From Natronomonas salinimetallica (GTDB lineage: Archaea > Halobacteriota > Halobacteria > Halobacteriales > Haloarculaceae): a stretch of DNA of 57,181 nucleotides. Positions 9,566-19,121 of this stretch are shown in pieces. Made by a program: the position numbers and the translations under genes. Each line of letters opens with the position of its first letter. Position 1 is the first letter of the stretch. The stretch covers positions 34,506 through 91,686 of the forward strand of contig NZ_JACDNQ010000013.1 in NCBI RefSeq assembly GCF_013839515.1. Reading direction: 5' to 3'. Below the pieces are notes generated by a model that saw nothing but the letters and a program-made list of their open reading frames with translations, had not been told where the DNA came from and did not search any database.

Positions 9566-9872
9566 GGTAGTGTTCAGATAAGCTGATTCCATGCGAAGGC
9601 GAACGATCGAAGCCACTCGTCGGCGGTGTCTGCTTCGGCGTCGCTGAAACAGTTTGAGAAGCTGGTAGTTCGCTGTTTCACCTCGCGAAAGACACGTTCG
9701 GCACTGTTCCGATTTCCATGTTTTTCGTATCTGAAATCGAGGCCATGTCGGTGACAGGCGTCTTTCAGCGGTGCAGCGCCATCGATGAGAAACACGGCGG
9801 TTTCAACGTCATGTTTCTCGCGGAGTTCGACAAAGAGCGCGTGGGCGAGAACGTTTTTATCTGAACACTACC
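9566..9872. mobile_element. Internally deleted IS6-family element (307 bp) with both terminal inverted repeats
   Basis: Left end ggtagtgttcagataa (9566-9581) and right end ttatctgaacactacc (9857-9872) are perfect 16-bp inverted repeats. Between them is only the 3' part of an IS6-type transposase gene on the minus strand. The right terminus joins directly to mid-gene sequence, so the 5' part of the transposase was removed by internal deletion. Flanking octamers (tcgcggcc and ccgttcgg) do not match, so no target duplication is visible. The layout is that of a MITE-like derivative that could be moved by a full-length relative. Confidence 0.88.
9574..9852 (-). pseudogene. IS6-family transposase, 3' fragment
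   Basis: The remnant encodes VLAHALFVELREKHDVETAV then FLIDGAAPLKDACHRHG and the C-terminus RSFAFAWNQLI. It keeps the second catalytic Asp (FLIDGA) and the Glu region (NSAERVFREVKQR) of the DDE triad, but lacks the N-terminal zinc/HTH part and first Asp. The longest ORF begins at an internal ATG (9795), but the homologous frame continues up to the right terminal repeat. The stop codon lies inside the left terminal repeat. Confidence 0.88.
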
Positions 9873-9960
9873 CCGTTCGGGGACGGAGGTCGGATCGATC
9901 CGACGGGACGTCCGGGCGAATGGGCAACCGATATAACGGTTCTGGCGGTAGCGATCCCAT

Positions 9961-10545
9961 ATGGGCCTCGAGATCGGCCGTCGGCTCGTCCACGCCTCGG
10001 GAGCCGTCGTTCCGGGCGCGTACCTCCTCGACACGCGGATCCTCGAGACCGGACTCCTCACGTGGTCTGCGGTCCAGGCGCTCGCAGTCGTCGGCCTCCT
10101 CGTGATCTTCGGGCTCGAGGCGGCCCGACTGTACGGCGGGTTCGACCACCCGATCTACGAGCGGCTGGCCCGCGAGTACGAACAGGACACCGTCGCCGGC
10201 TACGCGATGTACGCACTGGGGGCGACGGTCACCGTCTTCGTCTTCGAACCGACGCTCGCCGTTCCGGCGCTTTTCATGTTGACGCTCGGCGATCCGGTCA
10301 GCGGAATGCTTTCCGGCGGCACGCTCCGCCGGATCGCTCGGTTGCGCGTTCTCGTCGGGATGTTCTCGGTCTGTCTGCTGTTGGCGTCCCCGTTCGTCCC
10401 GTTGTACGTGGCGGTCGCCGGCGCGCTCGGTGCGACCGTCGCCGACGGCGTCAAGCCGATGATAAACGGCTACGTCGTCGACGATAACCTCACTATCCCC
10501 CTGTTCGCGGGGGGCGCGATGTGGGTGGCGTTGGTGCTCGGGTGA
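9961..10545 (+). CDS. Dolichol kinase/CTP-dependent lipid kinase-like membrane protein
   Basis: 194 residues with about six hydrophobic helices. The N-terminus EIGRRLVHASGAVVPGAYLL and the segment LTLGDPVSGMLSGG followed by GALGATVADGVKP match the dolichol kinase / phosphatidate cytidylyltransferase-like superfamily, where the GDP/Ser and late Asp parts bind CTP and the polyprenyl substrate. In archaea such a kinase would supply dolichyl phosphate for N-glycosylation lipid carriers. The ATG at 9961 lies about 90 bp beyond the IS6 remnant, whose insertion may have altered upstream regulation. Confidence 0.75.
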   Translation: MGLEIGRRLVHASGAVVPGAYLLDTRILETGLLTWSAVQALAVVGLLVIFGLEAARLYGGFDHPIYERLAREYEQDTVAGYAMYALGATVTVFVFEPTLAVPALFMLTLGDPVSGMLSGGTLRRIARLRVLVGMFSVCLLLASPFVPLYVAVAGALGATVADGVKPMINGYVVDDNLTIPLFAGGAMWVALVLG

Positions 10546-10620
10546 TCCGGGAGTGGTGATCGACGGGACGACGGCCGGGGGAAAACGGCGGCTGGGAAGC
10601 GTACGGATATCCGCGAATTT

Positions 10621-10794
10621 TTATAAAAGGACCGCCAGCGGGACGCCGAAGGTGACAGACAGGCCGAGCAACGCGATGAGTGCCCCGACGACCACGTCCC
10701 GCCCGGTGTAGTCGCTTTGGGGCGCGGTCGAGCGCGCCGACGTCGGTTCGTGTGGGTGGTGGTCGTGGTCCTCGTGGTCCGTCTCCTCGGTCAT
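10621..10794 (-). CDS. Small single-span membrane protein, His/Asp-rich N-terminus
   Basis: 57 residues: an N-terminal segment with many His and Asp (MTEETDHEDHDHHPHEP) followed by one hydrophobic helix (VVVGALIALLGLSVTFGVPL). I chose the second Met (10794) as start because the upstream eight residues look non-coding and this Met gives the haloarchaeal small-protein pattern. The His-rich face could bind metal ions, but this is inference only. Gene density and frame support a real gene; no function is known to me. Confidence 0.6.
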   Translation of the reverse strand: MTEETDHEDHDHHPHEPTSARSTAPQSDYTGRDVVVGALIALLGLSVTFGVPLAVLL

Positions 10795-11258
10795 ACCCCC
10801 ACTCCGGACGCCCGCCACTTTGAGCTACCGCTTCGATCCGGTGGCCAGGGCGATCCATACTGTCGGACGTACCGACCTGAATCGCGGGCCAGTCTATACG
10901 CACGTTCGACCGGCGGTTTGGACATGTACCGAGTCGGATGTTCACGAACGGACGTCCGGCAGTATCAAGCGGAACACTGGACGCGATAGCCTCCGGGTGG
11001 GGGACGCCGCGGGGGAAAACCACGGGGGGAGGCCACGCCGCCGTCGGCTATCGCCGATCCTGTGGGCCCCTGAGCGCTCATCCGCTCCGGGCGGCCGACT
11101 GACGGGGGCTTTCTCACATCGATTGTCCGCCGTGTCGGACGCGTCGCGTTCGGGGATCGGTACGGCCGAAACCACCATGGAGGCCCCCCGCGCCGTCGTC
11201 GGGCGATACCCGGCTGTCCGAGGGACGTAGTCGCTCCCCGTTCACGGCACAGAGGACG
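10795..11258. other. 464-bp non-coding interval
   Basis: Lies between two minus-strand genes. Short open frames exist on both strands but have arginine/proline-rich compositions typical of GC-rich shadows. I looked for tRNA, SRP RNA and RNase P RNA motifs and saw none. G-rich runs occur at about 11010-11030. No support for a gene. Confidence 0.5.
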
Positions 11259-11690
11259 TCATTCGTAATAGCTCAGCCGTTCGACGACCTCGCCGAAGGC
11301 CACGGTCTCCGCGACGTCGGTGATTTCGACGACCACCCGCTCGCCTTTGTCCGTATCGGGGACGATAACGACGAATCCGCGCTCGACGCGAGTGATGCCG
11401 TCGCCCTGTTCGCCGATGTCCTCGATCTCGACGCGCCGCTGGTCGCCCTCCTCTACGGGGGGCGCGGGCGTGTCGTACTCCTCGTCCGGTTCCGGGCGTG
11501 GTTCCGTCTCGGACGACTCGGATCCGTTCTCCGGGGACGACGGCGACGGGAGGATGGCCACGCGATAGGTGTCGTTCGCTCGTAGCCCTCCGAGTTGTAC
11601 CTCCTGTTCGGGGACGTCGATGACGTAGGAGCCGTCGGCGCGCTCGATCTCGGCAGTAAACAGACATTTAAGGCGATCTGAGATCTCCAT
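11259..11690 (-). CDS. TRAM-domain protein
   Basis: 143 residues. The C-terminal 65 residues (VEIEDIGEQGDGITRVERGF to AFGEVVERLSYYE) are a TRAM RNA-binding beta-barrel, as in haloarchaeal small TRAM proteins. They are preceded by a short N-terminal domain (EISDRLKCLFTAEIERADGS) and a long acidic Pro/Glu/Ser linker at about residues 50-80. Small TRAM proteins in archaea act as RNA-binding or RNA-chaperone factors. It is monocistronic and on the minus strand. The linker is unusually long and negatively charged, typical of salt adaptation. Confidence 0.88.
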   Translation of the reverse strand: MEISDRLKCLFTAEIERADGSYVIDVPEQEVQLGGLRANDTYRVAILPSPSSPENGSESSETEPRPEPDEEYDTPAPPVEEGDQRRVEIEDIGEQGDGITRVERGFVVIVPDTDKGERVVVEITDVAETVAFGEVVERLSYYE

Positions 11691-11849
11691 GTAGTGGCCT
11701 CGTATCCGAGGAATGGCGTTCGGGATACTTGATACTGCCGGCTATAATCAACCGTCCGAACCTCCGCTGTCTCGGGACAGCCGCGGATCAATCGCATCCG
11801 TGGCGGCCGCGGTCGAACCGACGGTCGAAGCGTACGAAACGCCCCCCGG

Positions 11850-13034
11850 TCACCATACGAACCGGAACAACACGGAGAACGTGACGTACGCACCGACGGT
11901 CGAGAGGAGCGGAACGACGTTCTGCATGACGATCACCCGCCCCGTCGTCGCGGGATCGAACAGATCGCCCGCGCTCGGGATGTCCTCGGGTTCTTCCTCA
12001 CCGATCGCCGGTGCCTCCTCGCCGGGGGTTTCGGCCGTCAACGCGCCGATCGAGACGTTCGTCTCCTTTTCGCCCCGGACGACGTCGGGGAGGGTCGTCG
12101 TCCGGGTCGCCCGTCCCCAGCCGAGGCCGATGATCGAAGTCGTCGCGATGATCACGAACGACGCCGGAATGCCGATCGCGGAGAGGCCGATCACGATCGC
12201 CGAGGAGATGACCGCGACGACGATAGCCGCCGTCAGCGGCAGTTCGGTGATGTCGTTGCCGAGCGTATCGAGCGTGCGGCGGGCGATGGTAAACGCACCG
12301 ACCGCGACGGCCCCACAGCCGAGCAGGATCATCAGATCGATGTCGACGCCGGCCCCGACGAGCGGCGCGATCGCGTTCGCGATGTTCGACGTCCCGGAGG
12401 AGAAGGCCATCAGACAGCCGATCGAGACGACGACGATGGCCCCGACGAGCTCGCGCCGGGTGGTGTTGGGGCCCGTGACGGGTCGGGGAACGACGCCGGT
12501 CCGGTCGATCTCGACCAGCGGCCCCGGCGTGGAGGTGATCGCCACCCACTCGTTGATTCGGGTATAAAAATACCGGCCGACCATCCCCGAAACCCAAAAG
12601 CCGACGATCGGGGCAACGATCCACCAGACGGCGATCTCGCCCATCACGACCCAATTCAGCGCGTCCGTCGCGACGCCGAGGCCCGCGATAGCGCCGACGG
12701 CGGTCATCGACGTCGAGGCGGGCACCCCGTAGTAGTTGCCGATGAACAGCGCCCCGCCGATGAAAAACAACACGACGATGCTGGAGTGGATCGTGAACAC
12801 GCCGGGATCGGTGACGAGTTCGTTTCCCAGCGTGTCGACGACCTGCCGGCCGATCGTCCACCCACCGATCAAAAAGAAGACCGCCATTAGCCCCGCGGCT
12901 CCGGTCTTCGAGATCGCGTCCGCACCGACCGCCGGGCCGAACGCCGGCCCTGTTGTCGCCCCGCCGATATTGAATCCGACGAAGAGGGCGACGCCGACAC
13001 CGACGGAGAGCAAGAGGAGTTCGAACACAGTCAC
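11850..13034 (-). CDS. PiT-family inorganic phosphate transporter
   Basis: 394 residues with about ten membrane helices in two inverted repeats. The N-terminal repeat signature is FNIGGATTGPAFGPAVGA and the C-terminal one is SSGTSNIANAIAPLVGAGVD; both correspond to the PiT GANDVANA box but lack the usual Asp after Asn, as I recall for the haloarchaeal subgroup. A cytosolic acidic loop near residues 340-375 separates the last helices. It should bring in phosphate coupled to cations. Start is GTG at 13034, with a tttaata TATA-like element about 20 bp upstream on the minus strand. Confidence 0.88.
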   Translation of the reverse strand: MTVFELLLLSVGVGVALFVGFNIGGATTGPAFGPAVGADAISKTGAAGLMAVFFLIGGWTIGRQVVDTLGNELVTDPGVFTIHSSIVVLFFIGGALFIGNYYGVPASTSMTAVGAIAGLGVATDALNWVVMGEIAVWWIVAPIVGFWVSGMVGRYFYTRINEWVAITSTPGPLVEIDRTGVVPRPVTGPNTTRRELVGAIVVVSIGCLMAFSSGTSNIANAIAPLVGAGVDIDLMILLGCGAVAVGAFTIARRTLDTLGNDITELPLTAAIVVAVISSAIVIGLSAIGIPASFVIIATTSIIGLGWGRATRTTTLPDVVRGEKETNVSIGALTAETPGEEAPAIGEEEPEDIPSAGDLFDPATTGRVIVMQNVVPLLSTVGAYVTFSVLFRFVW

Positions 13035-13161
13035 AGAACACGTCGAACGATATTAAACCGATTCATCTCCCCTCGCCCCCGCAAGCGCGGATGGATGGGT
13101 TTTCCCGTCCCGAGACCGACCGTTCGGGTATGTTCTCGACGGCGTCCCACGGGGAGTGTGA

Positions 13162-14052
13162 GTGTCGATGAATCCGAACCGCGTCGACTTTATCGTCGAC
13201 CTCGCCTACGGTGTGGCCATCCTCGCCGCGATCACGCTGATCGTCGTCGCCGGCACGGGAATCGGCATCGCGTTCGGTCTGGGTGTCATCATCTCCTACG
13301 TCATCCACATCGTCTGGAAGATGTCGCGATTCGACCCCGACTGGATGACGAGGGAGGTCGCAACCCGGGTCGAAGAAACGGTGGGCGAGGAGGTCGAAAA
13401 GGCCGTCGGCGATACCGTCGGCAAGGAGGTCGAAAAGACCGTCGGCGATTCGGTCAGTAAAGAAGTCGAAAAGGCCGTCGGCGATACCGTCGGCAAGGAG
13501 GTCGAAAAGACCGTCGGCGATACGGTCAGCAAGGAGGTCGAAAAGACCGTCGGCGATACGGTCAGCAAGGAGGTCGAAAAGACCGTCGGCGATACGGTCA
13601 GCAAGGAGGTCGAAAAGACCGTCGGCAAGGAAGTCGAAGACGTGGCCGAGGACGTCAGCGACACCGTCAGTGAAGAGGTGAGCGGAACCGTCGAGGAGGC
13701 GGTCGGCGATACGGTCAAAGAGACGGTCGAGGAGACGGTCGGTGACAAGGTTGAAGAGACGGTCGAGGAGACGGTCGGTGACAAGGTTGAAGAGACGGTC
13801 GAGGAGACGGTCGGTGACAAGGTCGAGGAGACGGTCGGTGACAAGGTTGAAGAGACGGTCGAGGAGACGGTCGCAAAGACCGTCGGCGATAAAGTCGAGG
13901 AGACGGTCGAAGAGACGGTCGGAAACAAAGTCGAAGAAACGCTCGAAGGGAGCCTAAAAGCCGCCGGCGAAGGTGACGACACCGATGCGAACGACGCTGA
14001 GGAGAGCAATGACGCTGACGGCGATAGCGCTGGCGGTGAAGCCCCCGAGTAG
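13162..14052 (+). CDS. Membrane-anchored protein with long 12-residue coiled-coil repeats
   Basis: 296 residues from GTG (13162), or 294 from ATG (13168). Two hydrophobic helices at about residues 8-50 anchor it. From about residue 64 the chain is built of a 12-residue unit (VGDTVSKEVEKT and variants), repeated about eight times, then a four-residue-based pattern (VEETVGDKVEET) to about residue 255, and finally an acidic Asp/Asn/Ala tail. Hydrophobic residues recur every three to four positions, so an amphipathic coil on the membrane surface is likely. The DNA repeat period is 36 bp. Function unknown; a structural or apolipoprotein-like membrane role is inference. Confidence 0.85.
   Translation: MSMNPNRVDFIVDLAYGVAILAAITLIVVAGTGIGIAFGLGVIISYVIHIVWKMSRFDPDWMTREVATRVEETVGEEVEKAVGDTVGKEVEKTVGDSVSKEVEKAVGDTVGKEVEKTVGDTVSKEVEKTVGDTVSKEVEKTVGDTVSKEVEKTVGKEVEDVAEDVSDTVSEEVSGTVEEAVGDTVKETVEETVGDKVEETVEETVGDKVEETVEETVGDKVEETVGDKVEETVEETVAKTVGDKVEETVEETVGNKVEETLEGSLKAAGEGDDTDANDAEESNDADGDSAGGEAPE
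13372..13935. repeat. 36-bp and 12-bp coding repeats
   Basis: Near-identical units coding for VGDTVSKEVEKT (13390-13625) are followed by alternating blocks coding for VEET and VGDK (13720-13935). The second block is almost perfectly periodic at DNA level, indicating expansion by recent slippage or unequal recombination. Confidence 0.9.
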
Positions 14053-14145
14053 CGTGCCCCTCGGTTTCGGTCGGTGACCCGCTTCGGCCGACCCCGGGGC
14101 TCTCCGTCCCCGTTCTTCGAAACAAAAGAGCGCTGCCGAAACGGC

Positions 14146-15011
14146 CTACAGCAAGTCCTCGATGTGGTCTGCGACCTCGTTGGGCGTGTCGCCGACCGGG
14201 ACGCCCGCGTCGTTCAGAGCACTGATTTTCGACTCGGCGGTGCCGGTCCCGGAACCGGAGACGATGGCACCGGCGTGGCCCATCCGCTTGCCCGGCGGGG
14301 CGGTTCGCCCGGCGATGAAGGCGGCGACGGGGGTGTCCATGTACTCGCCGATGAACGCCGCGGCCTCCTCTTCGTCCTCGCCGCCGATCTCGCCGCACAT
14401 CGCGACGGCCTCCGTGTCGGGGTCGTTCTCGAAGAGTTCGAGGGCGTCGACGAAGTCGGTCCCGATGATGGGGTCACCGCCGATCCCGACCGCCGAGGTC
14501 TGGCCGATTCCGCGCTGGGTGAGGTTGTCGACGACCTGGTAGGTGAGCGTCCCGGAGCGCGAAACCAGCCCGACGTTGCCCTCCGCGAAGATGTTGCCGG
14601 GGAGGATCCCGAGTTTCGCCTCGCCGGGAGTGATGAGGCCGGGGCAGTTCGGCCCGATCAGGTGGGTGTCGGTCTCCCCGAGTTTCCGGTAGACCTTCCC
14701 CATGTCCTGTTGGGGGACGCCCTCGGTGATCGCGACGACGAGGTCGACGGGCGAGTCGAGCGCCTCGAAGAGCGCGTCGGCGGCGAACGCCGGCGGGACG
14801 AAGACGACCGAAGCGTTCGCGTCCTCCTCGCGGGCGGCCTCGTGGACGGTGTCGTAGACGGGGATGCCGTCGACGTCTTGGCCGCCGCGTCCGGGCACCG
14901 CGCCCGCGACGACGTTGGTCCCGTACTCGATCATCTGGCCGGTGTGGAACTTCCCCTCACCGCCCGTGATCCCCTGTACCACGACGCGCGTGTCGTTGTC
15001 GACTAGGATGC

Positions 15012-15015
<4 letters not shown>
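14146..15015 (-). CDS. sucD: Succinyl-CoA synthetase alpha subunit
   Basis: 289 residues, standard length. The CoA-binding Rossmann domain is N-terminal ([20 protein letters not shown]) and the active-site phosphohistidine is in [17 protein letters not shown] near residue 247. It pairs with SucC to interconvert succinyl-CoA and succinate with ATP formation in the TCA cycle. Its ATG overlaps the sucC stop by 4 bp (ATGA), so the two subunits are translationally coupled. Confidence 0.97.
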
Positions 15016-16160
<1,145 letters not shown>

Positions 16161-16203
16161 CGCTGGTTCGGCCGAAATGTCGAACGACCTGGAGTTAGTA
16201 GTA

Positions 16204-16261
16204 CCGAAACGGATCGGCGCGTCACCCGAAACGGATCGGCGCGTCACCCGAAACGGATCGG
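16204..16261. repeat. 2.6 tandem copies of a 22-bp unit upstream of sucC
   Basis: Unit ccgaaacggatcggcgcgtc plus ac at 16204 and 16226, with a partial third copy at 16248-16261 that runs to the 3' end of the glycerophosphodiesterase gene. Confidence 0.92.
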
Positions 16262-16264
16262 TCT

Positions 16265-16936
16265 CTACGACGCCTCCTCGGCGAGGACGTCCGGCCGGTC
16301 GGCGATCACACCGTCGACGCCGATATCAGCGAGTCGTTCCGTCTCGGTGGCCGAATCGATCGTCCAGGCCGTGACGCTCATGCCGGCGCGGTGTGCCCCG
16401 GCGACGATCCGATCCGTACACCCCTCCGCCGGGGGGTGAAAGAACTCACAGTCGAGGTCGATCGCGGCGTCGACGCCGTCCGTCCCCGCGTCGTACGTCA
16501 GGTACGCCCGTGGGACCGTCGGGTCGATGTCCCGGCAGTCCGCGAGGACGTCCCGGTGGAACGACGAGACGATCGCCTGGGGATGCTCCGAGGAGAGACA
16601 GCCGAGCGCGTCGGCTTCCGTCCCGGGCTCTTTGAGTTCGACGTTGACGCCGACGTGGTCCGGGACCGCCCGCAGGGCTTCGGCGAGCATCGGAACTCCC
16701 TCCCCGCTTTCGAGGACATCGAGCGCGCCGAGGTCGGCCCGGGTGTGGTCGGCGACGGCCCCGTGCCCGTCGGTGACTCGATCGACCGTTTCGTCGTGAA
16801 TGACGACGAGTTCGCCGCTCGCACACCGGCGGACGTCGATCTCGATCCCGTCGGCGACCGCGGCGGCGGCCTCGATCGCGCGGATCGTGTTTTCCGGATA
16901 CACCGAGCGAAAGCCCCGATGGGCGATGAGACGCAT
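16265..16936 (-). CDS. Glycerophosphodiester phosphodiesterase family protein
   Basis: 223 residues starting MRLIAHRGFRSVYPENT; the ATG at 16936 gives the normal family N-terminus, and the longer frame upstream is not needed. GDPD signatures: AHRG, ENT, GIEIDVRR, VIHDETVDRVTDG, and NVELKEPG, covering the metal-binding Glu/Asp and catalytic His residues of the TIM barrel. It hydrolyses glycerophosphodiesters to glycerol phosphate and an alcohol. No signal peptide, so cytoplasmic. An AT-rich stretch (acttatacataaaaaa) just upstream on the minus strand is a likely promoter. Confidence 0.93.
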   Translation of the reverse strand: MRLIAHRGFRSVYPENTIRAIEAAAAVADGIEIDVRRCASGELVVIHDETVDRVTDGHGAVADHTRADLGALDVLESGEGVPMLAEALRAVPDHVGVNVELKEPGTEADALGCLSSEHPQAIVSSFHRDVLADCRDIDPTVPRAYLTYDAGTDGVDAAIDLDCEFFHPPAEGCTDRIVAGAHRAGMSVTAWTIDSATETERLADIGVDGVIADRPDVLAEEAS

Positions 16937-17169
16937 GCGGGACCGTTTTTTATGTATAAGTAAGTGCGTGTCGACTTCCGACCGGGCGCGGATCGGCTCA
17001 CGGCCGAGTACCGGGAACGCGAACGGGCCATCCGACAGCTGAGCACGCCCGAAACACGTTGTGAGTACATCTACGCCGGATTGGCCGGCCGTGTTGGGTC
17101 CGCTCCGCGGGCCGCCACGATAGCGGAACGCCTTTTTCGTTGCTGGTCGTTTCCCGACCAAGACCCACC

Positions 17170-18720
17170 ATGACTATGGATGACAGCATCGATGAGGTAC
17201 GCGAAAAGAAGCGCGACGCCGAGCGCGGCGGGGGCGAAGAACGCATCGAAAAACAACACGAACGGGGCAAACTGACCGCTCGCGAGCGCGTCGAGTACTT
17301 CCTCGACGACGGCACCTTCGAGGAGTTCGACCAGCTGAAAACGCATCGGTGTACCAACTTCGATATGGACGACGAACAGCCCTACGGCGACGGCGTCGTC
17401 ACCGGCTACGGCGAGGTCGACGGCCGGACCGTCTTCGTCTTCGCACACGACTTTACGGTCTTCGGCGGCTCGCTCGGGGAGGCCTTCGCCGAGAAGGTCT
17501 GTAAGGTGATGGACCGGGCCATAGAGACCGGCGCGCCGATCATCGGGCTCAACGACTCGGCGGGCGCGCGGATCCAGGAGGGGATCGACTCGCTGGCCGG
17601 CTACGCCGACATCTTCCACCGTAATCAGAAAGCCTCCGGCGTCGTCCCCCAGATCTCGGCGATCATGGGTCCCTGTGCCGGCGGTGCGGTCTACTCGCCG
17701 GCGATCACCGACTTCATCTACATGGTACAGGACACGAGCCACATGTTCATCACCGGCCCCGACGTCATCGAGACGGTCACCGGCGAGGAGGTCGGCTTCG
17801 AGGAGCTGGGCGGCGCGAGCACCCACACCGGCGAGTCGGGCGTGGCCCACTTCTCCGCGGCCGACGAGAAGGAGGCGCTCGACGACATCCGGTATCTGCT
17901 CTCGTATCTCCCCTCGAACAACGTCGAGGACCCGCCACGCGTCGAGCCGTGGGACGACCCCGAGCGCCGCGCCGACGACCTCGAGGAGATCGTCCCCGAC
18001 CAGCCGCGAAAGCCCTACGACATCGTCGACGTGATCGACCGGATCGTCGACGACGGCTCCTTTTTCGAGGTCGCCGAGTCCTACGCCCGCAACCTCGTGA
18101 CGGGGTTCGGTCGGCTCGACGGCCGCTCGGTCGGTATCGTCGCGAACCAGCCGCGCGTCAACGCCGGCACGCTCGACATCGACGCCTCGCTGAAGGGGGG
18201 TCGCTTTGTCCGCTTTTGTGATGCGTTCAACATCCCGATCGTCACGTTTGTCGACGTGCCCGGCTTTATGCCCGGCACCGATCAAGAGCACAACGGGATC
18301 ATCAAACACGGCGCGAAGCTCCTCTATGCGTACAGCGAGGCGACCGTCCCGCTTCTCACGGTCATCACCCGGAAGGCCTACGGCGGTGCCTACGACGTGA
18401 TGGCGTCGAAACATCTCGAAGCCGACGTCAACTACGCGTGGCCGACCGCCGAGATCGCCGTCATGGGTCCGAAGGGCGCGGTCAACGTGCTCTATCGCGA
18501 CGAGTTGGCCGACGCCGACGACGTCGAGGCCCGCCGCGACCAACTCATCGAGGAGTACCGTGACACCTTCGCAAACCCCTTCACCGCCGCCGAACGCGGC
18601 TTCATCGACGACGTGCTCGAACCCACCGAGACGCGGCCACGGCTGATCCACGACCTCGAGATGCTCGAATCCAAGCGCAAGGACCAGCCCGACAAGAAAC
18701 ACGGGAACATCCCGCTGTAG
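17170..18720 (+). CDS. pccB: Propionyl/acyl-CoA carboxylase, carboxyltransferase subunit
   Basis: 516 residues starting [20 protein letters not shown]; an in-frame TTG lies upstream but this ATG fits the family. Carboxyltransferase motifs include [19 protein letters not shown], the N-terminal oxyanion-hole region [11 protein letters not shown], and the C-terminal-half region [20 protein letters not shown]. The C-terminus KKHGNIPL is a conserved PCC/MCC ending. It transfers carboxyl from biotin to propionyl-CoA (or acetyl-CoA), giving (S)-methylmalonyl-CoA. First in a cluster with pccX and pccA. Confidence 0.95.
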   Translation: MTMDDSIDEVREKKRDAERGGGEERIEKQHERGKLTARERVEYFLDDGTFEEFDQLKTHRCTNFDMDDEQPYGDGVVTGYGEVDGRTVFVFAHDFTVFGGSLGEAFAEKVCKVMDRAIETGAPIIGLNDSAGARIQEGIDSLAGYADIFHRNQKASGVVPQISAIMGPCAGGAVYSPAITDFIYMVQDTSHMFITGPDVIETVTGEEVGFEELGGASTHTGESGVAHFSAADEKEALDDIRYLLSYLPSNNVEDPPRVEPWDDPERRADDLEEIVPDQPRKPYDIVDVIDRIVDDGSFFEVAESYARNLVTGFGRLDGRSVGIVANQPRVNAGTLDIDASLKGGRFVRFCDAFNIPIVTFVDVPGFMPGTDQEHNGIIKHGAKLLYAYSEATVPLLTVITRKAYGGAYDVMASKHLEADVNYAWPTAEIAVMGPKGAVNVLYRDELADADDVEARRDQLIEEYRDTFANPFTAAERGFIDDVLEPTETRPRLIHDLEMLESKRKDQPDKKHGNIPL

Positions 18721-18722
18721 CG

Positions 18723-18959
18723 ATGAAACTCGATATTCCCGACGACGCCGACGGGGCGGAGGCGGCCGCGATCGCTGCCGTATTCCGAACACTCGCCGCG
18801 GAGGCCGAGGCGGCGGCGAGCAACGGGGAGACGGGGCCGTCCCGCGATCCGTGGGGGTTCACCGGCCGAATCGAGGGGCTCCAGAGTCGCGGCGTCCGCA
18901 CGCCGAACGGCGCGCCGACCGACGACTGGAGCGCCGCCGGGCGGACGGATCGCTTCTAG
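18723..18959 (+). CDS. pccX: Small acyl-CoA carboxylase subunit (epsilon/PccX-like)
   Basis: 78 residues, 2 bp after the pccB stop. It has the epsilon-subunit layout: a helical N-terminal part ([20 protein letters not shown]) and the tail ending [20 protein letters not shown] with several Trp/Arg positions. In Haloferax mediterranei a small third subunit, PccX, is required for propionyl-CoA carboxylase activity, and position and size here match. The stop codon sits inside a 35-bp direct duplication, so the C-terminus AAGRTDRF may have been altered by it. Confidence 0.85.
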   Translation: MKLDIPDDADGAEAAAIAAVFRTLAAEAEAAASNGETGPSRDPWGFTGRIEGLQSRGVRTPNGAPTDDWSAAGRTDRF

Positions 18960-18987
18960 GCCGGAGCGCCGCCGGGCGGACGGATCG
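18928..18987. repeat. 25-bp direct repeat spaced 35 bp, spanning the pccX stop
   Basis: Identical 25-bp segments starting ggagcgccgccgggcggacg occur at 18928 and 18963. The first is coding (end of pccX), the second lies just after the stop codon. Confidence 0.92.
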
Positions 18988-19026
18988 ACACCGTACGTCT
19001 GCGGAACGGCCCCCGGATCACGGGGG

Positions 19027-19034
19027 TATTTATA
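19027..19034 (+). promoter_or_regulatory. Possible TATA box of pccA
   Basis: tatttata, about 90 bp before the pccA ATG. It is followed by a 15-bp direct repeat (cggatcggcatcgat at 19043 and 19066, spaced 23 bp) within the presumed leader, which could be a regulator site or another slippage duplication. Confidence 0.45.
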
Positions 19035-19042
19035 CACTCGGC

Positions 19043-19080
19043 CGGATCGGCATCGATCTACCAGTCGGATCGGCATCGAT
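19043..19080. repeat. 15-bp direct repeat upstream of pccA
   Basis: cggatcggcatcgat at 19043-19057 and again at 19066-19080, a 23-bp period. Confidence 0.9.
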
Positions 19081-19121
19081 CGATAGAATAAGGTACTCGC
19101 CGTCACACCGGTCGAACAATC

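Noticed and set aside
10795-11258. Possible stable RNA (SRP or RNase P RNA)
   Set aside because: Neither the SRP54-binding motif nor the conserved RNase P core segments are visible; left as plain intergenic.
13296-14009. Ser/Thr/Val-rich 237-residue protein on the minus strand
   Set aside because: It is the exact antisense of the repeat protein; the period explains why it stays open.
17071-18792. 573-residue minus-strand frame across pccB
   Set aside because: Shadow of the carboxyltransferase gene; no protein-like motif and no start context.
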